From Globicephala melas (lineage: Eukaryota > Chordata > Mammalia > Artiodactyla > Delphinidae), in contig NC_083314.1 of NCBI RefSeq assembly GCF_963455315.2, positions 22,731,513 through 22,795,512 on the forward strand: 64,000 nt of DNA. Reading direction: 5' to 3'. A program made the position numbers and the translations under genes. Below the pieces are notes generated by a model. It was given only the letters and a program-made list of their open reading frames with translations. It searched no databases and was not told the origin of the DNA. Below are positions 1 to 11,677 of this stretch, in pieces. Every line of letters starts with the position of its first letter. Position 1 is the first letter of the stretch.

Positions 1-2850
1 GAAGATTAGAACCCAGACCTTTGTTCTTTCTGTTACCAGAAATGCATTAACCAAGCTGGCAGAAGGAAAACAATCTTTACTGTGATGTAATTGAAAACAT
101 ACTACAAATGAAATTCCAGTTCAATATTCAGGTCTTACAATTCAGGTTGACCAGTACCCGAGAGGTGCTGGGGTTTCTCAGCTTCTCCAGGTCACCACTA
201 TCGACGTATCTTGATTGACAGAAGAAGTCTCTGATGTCTAACCAAATATATTGCTGCTCCAGCCCACCGAGTGCATTCCTGGTTGTTTTTATCTTCAAGG
301 AAGAGAGAACACTTATCCATGTAACCCTTTCTAAAATTGAAAGCTGTTATGAAATTGATTTCCATCCCAATCCCATTTTACCTAAACATTCCTGAGGTGC
401 TTCCCTCTTACCTAAGGAACCCCAGAGCTGTATGAAATTACAGATGGCTTTGAGGTGTCCACATGCTGAAAAAGCTCTCAGGCAGCCCTGAGGGAGGAAC
501 AGGGTGAACTATTAGAGATGCCCCCGAGACAGAGTGGCCAGGATAGAAATTCACTAAGAGTTCCCCACAACCCAGCCAATCTAGCACGAGCACAGCATCT
601 CAGAAGTGCTCAGCAAACACTGGCTGATTGAATAAAAGAGTCAGAACTCAACAGTTGAGGGTCAGGCTGGGAGCTGCACAGGGCTTTCACCCCAGTAAAC
701 CAGAAGCTTCTCGAGGCACAGCAAGTAAGAGCCCAAACTGACATTTAAGCAGAAGAGTTGTCATTCATTCATTCATGACTATATGCATTCATTCAGCTGT
801 GTTTACTGGGTATCAAGCATTAGGACCAGGAGGGATGGCCTACAACCCAGCCTGTTCCCCATACCTGGAAGCACCCAAGTTGGTGGTGGAAACAGACAGG
901 AAAACAGATGATTACCACACGACGTGGTCAGTGTCACTGGGGAGGAGTCCCAGGTTCCACAGGAGCCCAGAGCTGGGCTCCGGCCCACAGTGACACAGAA
1001 GGTGGGCCCAGGTGGAAGGAAGAGGCTGGGCCCAGAGCACCCATTTGTCCACCTTTGCCAAGGAGGACACACTCATGCCCAGAGTGTTCCTGGATGCAGT
1101 GCAAGACCAGAGTAGGGCACTCGGGTCGCTCCAGCCCTGACTGACCGCCTTGGGGCAATGCGTCCTGCTAGAGCACTGCACAGCCAGGGCAGCCCGGCAG
1201 CCCCCTGAAGGTCTACAGAATGTATTTGGTGACTAGGTAACACCCTCGTATGATTCCTAAATCAGTACACTGCAAAAAGGTTTATAATGAGATGTTACTC
1301 CTGTCCCTGTTCCTGTCAGCCTCCTTCCCTCTGTCCCCCCACAAGTACCCCTTCTTGGTGTCTTGTGTATCCTTCTAGAGTTTCTTCATCCAATTTCGTA
1401 TTTCCTCCTTTTCTTACATAAAGGTAGCAAGCTATCCACACTGGCTTGGACCTTGAAAAGAGGTGCATTTCATTTTCAAAACACTACTGATCTCAAGTAG
1501 ACACGATATCCATTCTGCCTACGTTCTGGTTTATTGGTAAACCAGAGCACAGGTCAAGGCTTTAAGTATTTGACTAGATATGCAGAAAGGCCTGTCTATA
1601 CCATCTCGAACGGTGAGGGAAGAAGCACAGTCAGGCTCTCTGGTGTCCCTCCCCAGAGCGTTGCTTAGTAATGGTCACGTGCGGACAAGGATGAAGAAGG
1701 GTGTGTTTGTGCCCCACGCGGCCTGCCAGTGGGGATCAGGGGAAACATTTTAAAATCTTTTAACTATGGAGATCATGCCTGCTTATTGCAAGCAACAATC
1801 TAAAGCAAAATAAACAGAGAAAGAAATCAACTGAGAAGTCAACCTCAATCCCACTTCCCCAAAGTAACTATTGCTAACTTTTGGGCCGGAGGTCTGTGCC
1901 CCCATTTCACAGGAGAGCAAAACTGAGGCAACAGATGATGGAGTGTTTGGGGGGTCCTGAGAGAAGTCAGTTATGAAACGAGGGCTGTGCCTGCTCTAGG
2001 CCCGGCTGCCCCCAGAGTCCAGGTGGAGAAGCAGAGAGTGGGGGAGGGCGGGCAGGGGGTTAGCTGGCGCCCTTCCTCACTCTTACCCATCTCCGTGCTT
2101 CCTTTTCCTCTGCCTTCCCGTGTTTTCCACTTCTCCTCCCTGTGTCCACATCTTTCCTCGGCCCTTGTGCAACTCAGAACAAGGACCAAGTCTTCCTGAC
2201 TGCGGCACACCCCGGCCTCACAGGGTGCTCGGCGCAGAGGGAGTGCTGCGCAAGTGTTTCTTGGGAAGGCTGCCCTAGCCTCTCACACCAGCTTTTACTC
2301 CTACAAGGCGTCAGGAAGCATTCACGGGCTTTCCTGGTGGCTCAGGCCCCAGCCGCTAGACCCTCTGTCCAGGGTGTCCTCTGCAGCTCCATCCCCCGCA
2401 CCCATCAGCCCTGTGAGGAGGCGGGCAGCTGAGAGGGGCCGGCCTGAGGCCCCGCAGAAAGGCGACCGGAACTGGTTTCCAAGGGGGGGCCCTCTTCGCC
2501 TACGCCCTGGAGGCCTGGGGCCGCAGCCACCTTGGGTGAAATCTAGTCCTGACCACACCTGGTCAAAGCTCAGAAGCAAAGGGCAGGGGGTCCTGAGCAG
2601 GTGGACTCACATGAGCCAGGTGGACCCTACACACCAAAGCATGAGCCAGGGCCTAGCAGTTAGTAGGTCCTCAGTAAATGTATGTTGGTGGATTTAGGCC
2701 TGGGAAGGAGGTGGCCTTGCAGGGGGGCGGAGGAGAGGAGATGAAGGGCAGTCTCCTGTCACCTAAGACAGCTTGCCAGCAGGCTAGGTGCAGAAAGGAC
2801 AGAATTTGGTATCAGACTTGGATTTGAGTCCTGGTACCACTTCCTAGCTA
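1..2850. other. Intergenic DNA left of PYCR2, no gene recognised
   Basis: No exon with splice sites and no recognisable protein. Around 765-835 there is an L2-like stretch (cattcattcattcatgact, then tttactgggtatcaagcatt). The rest shows no structure I can name. The short open frames overlap one another on both strands and match no family I know. Confidence 0.6.
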
Positions 2851-2852
2851 AT

Positions 2853-2925
2853 TAAACCAGGGACTGAACTCGGGCCACAGCAGTGAAAGCCCAGAATCCT
2901 AACCACTATGCCACAAGGGAACTGC
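2853..2925 (-). mobile_element. Old tRNA-derived SINE fragment
   Basis: A tRNA-like B-box region (gggactgaactcgggcc) and the ending accactatgccacaagggaa resemble the head of an old artiodactyl tRNA-Glu SINE. It is strongly diverged and lies next to the younger SINE at 2940. Confidence 0.6.
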
Positions 2926-2939
2926 CTATTTCCTTTTTT

Positions 2940-3240
2940 TTTTTAAGTTTTTTTTTAAAATAAATTTATTTATTTATTTTTGGCTGTGTTGGGTCTTTGT
3001 TTCTGTGCGAGGGCTTTCTCTAGTTGCGGCAAGCGGATGCCACTCTTCATCGCGGTGCGTGGGCCTCTCACTATCGCGGCCTCTCGTTGCGGAGCACAGG
3101 CTCCAGACGCGCAGGCTCAGTAGTTGTGGCTCATGGGCCCAGTTACTCCGCGGCATGTGGGATCTTCCCAGACCAGGGTTCGAACCCATGTCCCCTGCAT
3201 TGGCAGGCAGATTCTCAACCACTGCACCATCAGGGAAGCC
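2940..3240 (-). mobile_element. CHR-1-like SINE, long form
   Basis: tRNA-Glu-derived cetacean SINE of about 300 bases. The head (minus strand of accatcagggaagcc) is at the right end and the A/T-rich tail with TTTATT repeats at the left. It keeps the middle segment missing from the short CHR-2-type copies. Confidence 0.9.
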
Positions 3241-3249
3241 CCTTTTTTT

Positions 3250-4025
3250 AAAGTTTTATGAAGTGTAACTTACATATCCTAAAATTCATGCACTTTAAGT
3301 TTACGATTCAATAACTATGTCCAGAGTTGTGCAACCATTGCCATAATCTGATTTTAAATCACTTCATCACTCCAGAAGAAACCCTGTCCTTGTCCCATTC
3401 CCACCCCAGCCCTAGGCAACCAGTCTACCTCTGTAGAGTTGCATTTTCTGGACATTTCATGTAAATGAAATCATATAATTTGTGGCCTTCTGCAAGCAAC
3501 CTCCTTAACATGATGTTTTTGGGGTTCGTACGTTGTACCATGTGTCACTACTTCCTTTTTATTACTGACATAATATCCATTGTGTGGGTATAACACATTT
3601 TATCCCTTCACCAGTTTTTCAGCATTTGGGTTGTTTTCACTTCTTGGCTATTTTGAGTAATGCTGCCACAAAGAATCATGAGCAAGTTTTTGTGTGGACA
3701 TCTGTTCTTCTCTCTCTCGGGTAGGTATCTACAAGTAGAATTGCCTGGTCATACGGCAACTCTGTTTAACCTTTTGAAGAACTACCAGCCTGTTTTCCAG
3801 AGTTGCTGCACCATTTTACACCCCTACCAGCAATACACAAGGGTTCTAACTTCTCCACATCCTTGCAACATTCGTTATTATCCTTTTTATTTTTAACTAG
3901 AAGTCACACAGTGGGCGTGAAGTGGTATCTCACCGGGTTTTGGTTTGCATTTCCCTCATAACTAATGATGTCGAGCATCTCATTTGCCATTTGTAAATCT
4001 TCTTTGGTGAAATGTCTATCATCTT
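3250..4025 (-). mobile_element. Old L1 fragment (L1M-type)
   Basis: Reverse-orientation LINE-1 sequence with familiar stretches such as gttgtttccacttcttggct-like and ttgcctggtcatacggcaac (around 3630 and 3745). It corresponds to the end of ORF2 and the 3' region, full of stops, so inactive. Confidence 0.8.
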
Positions 4026-4079
4026 TTTGGGCCACTTACTTAACCTCTTACTCTTAATTATACCCAGCTCCTAAGGCCA

Positions 4080-4975
4080 TGAGACTTTATGTAGAGGGTT
4101 TGCAAAGGGGCTGCCATATAATGAGGGCTTAAAGATGACAGCTTTTAGTATTGTCGTACTCGTTGTCACTTTGGTCCCCTAGGAATACGCTGGAGTTGGG
4201 GCCCAGCTGCCCTCCCTCCTCAGGGGAAGGTGAAGGATGAGCTCCACTGGCACAAGGGTCCACATGTTCTAGATGTTCTGCTGAGCAGCTCCACACGATC
4301 TCATTTCATACCCACCAGAACCTTTTGATGAAGCATGACCTCCATATTTCTAGGGATGAAACCTTGAGGTCCAAGATATTCAGTACCTTCTCCAAGGTCG
4401 CCTAGTTGAAAGCGGTGGGAACTAAGATGTGAACTCAGAGCTGATGTTGAAGCCAGTGCCACAGGCAGGAGCTGGTGGGGGCAAGCACCAGGGACACGGC
4501 CTGCAGGGGGAACCTCCGGGCTCAGTCCGGCTGTGTAGACGGCCCCACGACTGATGAACAACTCAACTGGAGTAAGCTGCTTATCCCCTTCAGGCCTCGG
4601 CATCCTCTATAAAGTCAGAAAAAGAATAGTTCCTCCCTCGGAGGGCACGTGTCTGGATCCGATGTAGCGCCCGGCCCAATACAAGCAGGCAGCTTCCTCC
4701 TTTGTGGCCGGGCTGCGGCCAGCCCCCCACCAAGGCCACTTGGCTCTTCTTTGCCCTGAGCTTTGGCCCATCCTAGAACACAATCTCCTAACCCTGACCC
4801 TGACCCTAGGGGCCGGGCTGGAGCAAGGTGTCATTACAGCTCTCAGGGCCTGGCCCCTTATTTCCTCTCATCCCTACTTCTTGCCTTTAGGCAGTACTCT
4901 CCCGAAGCTGGAGCACCTGGAGAGGGCCTCGAGTTCTCTAGAATGATGACTTAAGATAAAGCATAAGAAAAGCAG
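4080..4975. other. Intergenic DNA with a MIR-like fragment
   Basis: A minus-strand MIR-like fragment spans about 4290-4455 (ctcatttcatacccaccaga through aagatgtgaactcagagctg). The rest has no recognised gene or repeat. At 4788-4810 there is a short telomere-like run, judged accidental. Confidence 0.5.
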
Positions 4976-5544
4976 GGTAATAAAAAATAAAGCTTTATTA
5001 AAGCAGCTAAGCTTAGCAGCACTGAATAACACACTTTCAATGGTATACCTCGGAAGCAAGAGTTAAATAGAACAGTCTAATAGGTGCATTTCTGATTAAC
5101 TGTGATCATTCTAAGTCACTCTCTTCTTTTCCATTTACCGATTCAAAGAGAAAAGCTCTTGTCATGTTTTGTACCTCTTACCTCCTTGACTTGGCAACAA
5201 ACTGACCCTGCCTTGGGCTCCAGCCAGAGGACCCCAGTTGAAGGGGTCATCAGCTGAAGGTCTCCAGACCTCCCTATGGAGCTGGGGCTCTGACTGGAGT
5301 CCCAGCCTCTCTCTCCTGTAACCGTGTGAGGTGTGCAAGGCTGCATCTGGTTTCCAGCATCCACCACCCCTTCAGAGCACCTTCTAACCAGAGACAGGAG
5401 GGGAAACTAGTGCTGCTTGGTCTGAACAGACTTGAGGAGGTTTTATCACAAGGACCTGAAGACTGACTGAGTCTACCCCTGCACTACACAGCGTCCCTCA
5501 TCCGAGGGCTCCAGTCACAGAGAGGAGGGCAGACCGAGGCTGCC
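4975..5544 (-). other. PYCR2 3' untranslated region (inferred)
   Basis: Sequence between the PYCR2 stop codon and the putative poly(A) signal. It has no SINE or L1 insertion, unlike most intergenic stretches here, which fits transcribed UTR. Extent inferred from the hexamer. Confidence 0.55.
4994..4999 (-). terminator. Probable poly(A) signal of PYCR2
   Basis: AATAAA on the minus strand, about 545 bases downstream of the PYCR2 stop codon, in an A/T-rich stretch. It is the first canonical hexamer after the stop that I could find. The transcript would end near 4975. This is inference from position only. Confidence 0.6.
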
Positions 5545-8500
5545 TTAGTCTCTTTTGCCTCCTGGGACTGGGCTTCTCGTGAGGAGCTTCCCTGAGCTGG
5601 AGGGGGTCAGTGAGGTCACTGTGCGGGAGTCCAGCTTCACTCTGTCCAGGAGGGTCTTCTTGAGGGCAGCTGGGGAGATCTTTTCTTGGTCGGCCATGGA
5701 CTGCAGCTCTCTGCAGACAAAGCCCCAAGAGGTTGAAGGAGGAGCCAGAGCTGCATGAGGCTTCCCCATTCACTTAACCCCCAACCCTTGTTGACTTGGT
5801 ACCAGCCAAACTTAGAACCCCAAACCAAAAACTCCCCTAAGCTTCCTAGAAGTGCTATTTAACTAAGTAGGGTTACTACATAGATGTAGAGCTTTAAGTG
5901 TTATCTGTGATCAGATGGGGAGAGAGTGTGGAAAAATCACAGGACTGGAGGTCAAAGACTTGAGGTCGAATCCTGCCTCCATCACTTACTAGCTGTTTGA
6001 CCTTGGGAGAGCTGTATCTCTAAGCCTCGACTTCCTCATCTGTAAATCAAGCTAACGCCAGCTATCAGAACTGTGTGAGAATTAAATGAAGGCCTACAAA
6101 CCCTTACCTAACAAAGTCTAATAAATCGTGGTTATTAACAGAGCACATAAAAATAAATAAATTTTAAAAAATTTTAAAAATTAAAAAAATAATAATAAAT
6201 TAAAAAATAATAATAAATTCAAAACAAAACAAAACAAAACAGAGCACAGACTCCAGCATTGGTAATGGGACCAAAGATGGCAGATTCTGCAAGATGGTGT
6301 GCAGCCCATACTGGGGCTGGCAGGGAGTAGAGGGCCTGGGCAGAGGAGGAGAGAGACCCACCGTGTTTGGATGCAGGAGGCCTCAACTGCGTTGATGAGC
6401 AGGGAGCGGAAGCCCCCGCTCTCTAGGACGTGCAGGGCGTGGATGGTGGCCCCCCCAGGGGAGCAGACATTGTCCTTGAGCTGGCCCGGATGCTGCTCTG
6501 AGTCCAGCAGCATCTTGGCAGCACCCTAGGAGGTGCAGGAGGGAAGCATTAGAGCAGAAAACTGCTGGTGCCCCTTGAGATGAGCTTCTCCACACCCACT
6601 GCTCCTCCCCAATCCTTATCCCAGCTTCCCAACCAAGCCGTGCCCCGGCCCAGTGATCCCTAAGAACCCCATCCCCACACTGTGGTCCAGAACACGCAGG
6701 CGGAAGATACTGACCAGCAAGGCCTGGGCCCCCAGTCGGACAGCCAGGCGCCTCGGCAGGCCCATCTTCACCCCACCGTCAGCCAACGCGTCCAGGGCCA
6801 TGAACGCCTGTGGAGACACTCACTGAGCCCTGGGGCAGCAGGCACTCAGGGGCACCCCCTAGGGTCTACTTTTCCTGATGACTGGAACTAGCTCCAAGGG
6901 TTGACCTCCTCCACCAGCCTGCCTTGCCCAAGAGGTGGGTGATACCCCCAGCCCAGGCCTGCCTGCCAGCCCATCTTGCGCCCCTGGGTCCCCGGAAGGC
7001 TGCGTAAGTATATGAGGGCCTCACATAGGCAGGCCCGCTGCCGCTGAGCCCTGTGACGGCGTCAATCAGGTCCTCCTCCACCTCAGTGCAGAAGCCCACG
7101 CTGCTCATGAGCTGCTCCAGGAGCTGCCCATCCTCCACCAGGGCATGGGTGCCCGTGGCATACACTGTCGCGCCCTCTCGCACCAACACGGGCGTGTTGG
7201 TCATGCAGCGGATCACCTTGGGGGCCGGTTGGAAGGCCATCAGCTTCTGGGGTTAAGGCAGAGGGCCGAGTGAGTGGCCAGTCCCACTAGCACCCACCCC
7301 TCCTCCCCTCACACAGGACTGCCAGGGCTGAGATGGGCACCTTCTCGACAGAGCTGATGGTGACACCTGCCGCGCAGGAGACCACAATGTGCCTGGCCTG
7401 AATGTCGGCCCCGATCTCGTCCAGGATGAAGGGGATGATGTGTGGCTTCACGGCTAGGAACAGGACGTCACTGTGCCTCACTGTCTCCTTATTACTCCGG
7501 GTCAGGTTCACACCCATCTTCTGCGGGAGGAGACCACTGGGCTCACAGTGTGCAGCCTCACTAGGCCCAGGAACTCCCAAGGAGCAGCTGAACCCCGCAA
7601 CAAGCCTGGAATTCCCTGCCCCAGCCCCTCAGGGTCTGCCCCTACCGCCACCGGCACAAAGTCTTCCAATGTTGCTACCGGGCAAGTGAGCATAGGTGCT
7701 GGATGCGGACAAGCTTCCCCATGGCAACCAGGAAATAGCTGTCCCCCATCCCCACTTCTCTGGCACCCAAGGCACCCCTCTGCCAGGTAAGAAGTCTCCA
7801 TGGCTGGAAAGTGGCAAAGGGAAAGGTGAAATGCTAGTAGTGCCCAATGGTCGGAAGCGAGGCCGTATTCCAACTCCAGACACTTGTTCATCAGAGTGCA
7901 GTCTCTGTGTGGTCCAGGGGTGGGCTGGAGGATACCCATCTCTCTAAGACTCCATATGGAGAAACAGGGCCCTCCAGTGCTGGTAACATCAGCCATCCCA
8001 GGCACAGACACTGCCTGTCGCCCGCCTCATTAGACATCCTCTCCCACACTGCTCAGGTTTGGGGTGAAGACTTGGGATATTCTTTTTTTAGACAGAGGAA
8101 CGACTAACCTGCCAGGTTCTTTCCCAACACACTCTTTTATGCCTCAGAATAATTCAGCTACGTGGCTATTGTGGTCTCCATTTTATAAATAAGGAAACTG
8201 AGTCTCAGAGTAGCCGAGGACCGTAAGGCCACTTAGCCAGTGGATGAAGAAAAGTGAGTATTTTATTGGATACCTACTATGCGCCAGGTGCTTTCCATAC
8301 ATAAAACCTCAACTAACCTTCTAACCACCCCAGTATCTGGATTAGAACCCAAGTCTGTCTGCCTGGGCGCTCCCACCACCCTGAGCTGCCCCATGGAAGG
8401 TGGAGGATTATGCTCCTGGTGGGTAGGTCAGCGCCGACCATGGACCAGCACAGGGGCTCAGCTCATCAGGCCATCCTTCTCCTGGGCCTTCACCCTCTTC

Positions 8501-8964
8501 CCCAGTTACCCCCCTGCCCCACCTACCCTGAGCGCGGACACTGTGGGCAGGTCCATGTCCGGGGAGCTGGCTATTATCTTGTGAGCCGACAGGATGCCTG
8601 GAGAAGACAGGGCTTTTCAACTGGGGATCATGGCCCACCCGGTTCCCATGCTTTCCCTGGGAAAGCAGAGTCAAAACCCACGACGTTCTGACCGATGTGG
8701 AGACGGCTGCTAGTGTCCTTCTCCCCGCTCAATCCCTTATGCGGGCATGACTCTCTTGCTGCTTAAGAGGAGTTTCCTCTCCCCCAGCAGACACAAATTC
8801 CCCTTTCTTCATTCATTCACGTTCGTGGGGTGGAGGGCGGTTCACAGGGTAGGCTAGGAACCGTCCGCACATCCGCCTCCCGCCTCCCGGCGCTTACCTG
8901 CGGCCGTGAAGCCCCGCGCCAGGGCACAGGCCAGCTGGCCAGCGCCGATGAAGCCCACGCTCAT
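5545..8964 (-). CDS. PYCR2: Pyrroline-5-carboxylate reductase 2, complete, 7 coding exons
   Basis: Mitochondrial enzyme that reduces pyrroline-5-carboxylate to proline with NAD(P)H, the last step of proline synthesis. Coding exons on the minus strand, all with GT-AG borders, are 8964-8898, 8597-8527, 7520-7341, 7246-7025, 6807-6715, 6525-6362 and 5710-5545. They sum to 963 bases, 320 codons plus TAA, the length of human PYCR2, and the frame stays open. The N-terminus holds the Rossmann dinucleotide motif [15 protein letters not shown]. Exon 6 carries the family signature [15 protein letters not shown]. The C-terminal tail ([19 protein letters not shown], then [14 protein letters not shown]) fits PYCR2 better than PYCR1 or PYCR3. 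The start is the first ATG in exon 1, inside a CpG-rich block. The neighbouring LEFTY gene matches human 1q42 synteny. No lesion was seen. Gene identity is very secure; exon borders rest on splice consensus and frame. Confidence 0.96.
5930..6120 (+). mobile_element. MIR SINE in PYCR2 intron 6
   Basis: Forward MIR: cgaatcctgcctccatcact, tagctgtttgaccttgggag and cctcatctgtaaat occur in the family order. It is an ancient mammalian SINE, well preserved. Confidence 0.85.
6148..6238 (+). repeat. A-rich insertion in PYCR2 intron 6
   Basis: About 90 bases built from AAATAA, AATAAT and AAAAC units, flanked by the direct repeat acagagcaca at 6138-6147 and 6239-6248. It looks like a retroposon so truncated that only its tail went in, later expanded as simple repeat. 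Confidence 0.75.
8105..8300 (-). mobile_element. MIR SINE in PYCR2 intron 2
   Basis: Reverse MIR: ccattttataaataaggaaa, ctgagtctcagagtagccga and a later tactatgcgccaggtgcttt. Diverged but in the expected order. Confidence 0.75.
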
Positions 8965-9530
8965 GGTTCCAGGCTCTGCGTCTGCCGGGCCGCCGCAGAA
9001 GTCGGCTCAAAGGTGCCCTAAAAGAAGAGTGGAGAACGGAGGGCCCAGCGGGCGCAGAGCCCCGGACCCGAATCCCGGTAGCTGCCCGCAGCTTCCGGGC
9101 CGGATCCCGCCACCCCTCCTCATTCACACTCACCGACTGCGCCGCCGGAGCCCAAGTGTCCCCGCCCCTCCAGGGCGACCAATCCTCGGCCGGGACGAGG
9201 CCGTGTGCCCGCCTCCTGCGCACGGGATTGGCGGGTGGAATCTCGGACGCGGCGGGTGAAGCCGGGATTTCCGCCTTGTGTGGGCCCCAGCCCTGGGGGC
9301 CCGAGAGCCCAGCCATTGGAAGCCGCGTGGGGCTCAGCGCTGAGGCCGGGCAGAGGTCTGGCTAATGTTATTCTTGGTGCTGGCCATGAGCCGCACCTCG
9401 AGGGCAAGAGGAGCTCTCCAGGTTGCTGATTTGTGGGGACGAATGTGACGCTCTTGGCGGGGCTTCAGACAGGAGCTTGGGGACCTGTGGGCTCCGGCCC
9501 GCGCGGGGAGGCAGCGGGGGAGCCGCGGTT
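8820..9530 (-). promoter_or_regulatory. PYCR2 CpG-island promoter region
   Basis: A C+G- and CpG-rich block covers PYCR2 exon 1 and about 550 bases upstream, with no TATA box near the start. CCAAT boxes are visible at 9179-9183 and, inverted, at 9227-9231 and 9312-9318. This is the usual layout of a housekeeping promoter with dispersed start sites. The exact transcription start cannot be placed. Confidence 0.75.
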
Positions 9531-9945
9531 ACTCACTTGAACTTGCGTTGTTCACGCGATTGGTCTTATTAACTATATTGCGAATAGGGTCAGTTCCTCT
9601 GTTTAGGAAATGATGGGCTCCTTAGAGCCTGACTAAAGTAACCCCGACCACCGCCACTTGCTTTAAAACGCTCCACAAATGTGATGTTTACGTTTTCATC
9701 AGTAGTAAATATAAGTAGTACGGGGGACAGGTGACAGAGGAAGGAGATGGCATCTCAAGAGGGAGGCGTCTCAGAACAGCAGGAGAGACAGTTGGTTCAC
9801 CACCGCCTCTCTCAGTTTTTCTACAGGCCTTTCCGTATAATCCACACCCCACCCCCAGGCTTTCTGCAATGTTCCTCCAGTTGATCACGTCCAGGAGGAC
9901 AAGTCCCTGGTTCTTGAGTTTCTGGACCCTTAAAAGTGAGGACCA

Positions 9946-10241
9946 GGGACTTACCTGGTGTTGCAGTGGTTAAGAATCTGCCTGACAATGCAGGGGACGC
10001 CGGTTGGATCCCTGGTCCTGGAAGATCCCACATGCCCACATGCCGCGGAGTAACTAAGCTGGTGTGCCACAACTATTGAAGCCGCGCGCCTAGAGCCCGC
10101 GGGCCACGACTACTGAGCCCGCGTGTCACAACTACTGAAGCCATAGCAATGAGAAGCTCGTGCACTGCAATGAAGAGTAGTACCCCCCTTCCTTTGGCAG
10201 CAAAGAAAACCCAACGCAGCCAAAAATTAATTAATTTTTAA
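9946..10241 (+). mobile_element. CHR-1-like SINE, long form
   Basis: Head gggacttacctggtgttgca, long middle segment (ctgaagccatagcaatgaga) and a tail of ccaaaaattaattaa. Diverged from the short-form consensus, so an older copy. Confidence 0.88.
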
Positions 10242-10249
10242 AAAGTGAG

Positions 10250-11465
10250 GACCAAATATTTACTGTGAAGCAAAATTACATTTCTATAACTTTCTCTGAT
10301 TAGGAAAGTAATACATGTATATTGAGAAAAAATTTAGAAAATACAAAAAAAGGAAAAGTCAAAATCACCCATAGCCATACTTCCTAAGGATCATTTTCTG
10401 CAGACATTTTTTGTGTGTTTCCTTACACATTATTTTGTATGCATACATACCTTTTCCATCGTTGGAAATAAATGATATACATGTAGTCTTGAAATTTCTA
10501 TACTAGATATACAATAGTTTCCAATGTCACTGAAAAGTTATTTAAAACAAGATTTTAGTGACTACTTAGCCTTCCATTAAATGCATGCACTGTACTAATT
10601 TAGCCATCCTCTCAAAGATCAGCATTAGGTTTATTAATTCATTCAATATATATTTATTGAGCCAGTTTCTGGGGATCCAGCCATGAACAAAACAGACAAA
10701 AGTCCTTATCTTCATAAAACCTATATCAATTTTTAAAATTATTGTTCATACTACTGTGAGAACGTCTTTGCCTAACTCTTTGACTATTTCCTTAGCTTGG
10801 ATCCCTGAAAGTGAGATCTTGTGGTTCTGTGTGTAGAAGCCTTAAATGCTTCCCGTAGTGGCCATGTTGCAGCCCAGCCTAGTTGTCACCAGCGTGGGCT
10901 CTGACACCAGAAACCCTACAGCTCACACTAGCTGAAGGAAGAGGGGGACTTATGACACAGCCCTTAGGAAAGGTGCCGAGGAGCTCACTAACCAGAAGGA
11001 ACACCTACATCACGAGGACCTTGGGGACTGGAACCAGAACTTCCTAACGGTGCCTGTGCTTCTGAGGGATGCTCGGGTTCCCCACGGTCCACTGGGAGGC
11101 TGCAGGGCCCCCTGGCCGTCTGGTTCTGGCCTGCAGTACAGAAGGTTGTGCGCCGAGTGTGTGTGTGCGCGTGAGTGTGTGTGTGTTGGAGTGGGGTGAG
11201 GTGTAGGAGACACCAGTATCTCACACCTGTCAGTCCCCTTACACACATCCATCCCTTACCTGATTGCCTTGGTAACTCCTGCCTCGGCTTCCAGGAGTGG
11301 AGGTGAAATATGAGGAGGACTGGAGAGCCTGGGAAAGGAGGCCGAGTTGGTGGCCCCCAGTGCTGGCTTGATTCCCAGCCAGGGCAGGCCACGTAAGACA
11401 GGAAGCAGCCAGAGCACTTGGTCCTCCTGACTAAGCTTGAACATGTGAACTCCTGACCAGAAACT
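10250..11465. other. Intergenic DNA between PYCR2 and LEFTY, old repeat remnants
   Basis: The A/T-rich part (10260-10620) looks like a degraded LINE. An L2-like segment lies at about 10625-10720 (tatttattgagccagtttct). A GT-rich microsatellite is at 11157-11190. No gene recognised. Confidence 0.5.
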
Positions 11466-11469
11466 GGCT

Positions 11470-11677
11470 TTTTTTTTTTTTTTTTGCGGTACGTGGGCCT
11501 CTCACTGTTGTGGTCTCTCCCGTTGCAGAGCACAGGCTCCGGACGCGCAGACTCAGCAGCCATGGCTCACGGGCCCAGCCGCTCCGCAGCATGTGGGATC
11601 CTCCCGGACCGGGGCATGAACCCATGTCCCCTGCATCGGCAGGCGGACCCCCAACCACTGCGCCACCAGGGAAGCCC
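11470..11677 (-). mobile_element. CHR-2-type SINE, short form
   Basis: Starts with a 17-base poly(T) and ends in accagggaagccc: a reverse-orientation short-form copy lacking the middle segment of the long form. Confidence 0.92.

Noticed and set aside
4788..4810. Telomere-like run (CCCTAA/CCCTGA units)
   Set aside because: Only about four imperfect units; too short to be an interstitial telomere and within chance for C-rich DNA.
7508..8011. Minus-strand open frame of 167 codons
   Set aside because: Extends PYCR2 exon 3 sequence out of frame into intron 2; PYCR2 splice sites and frame explain the region.
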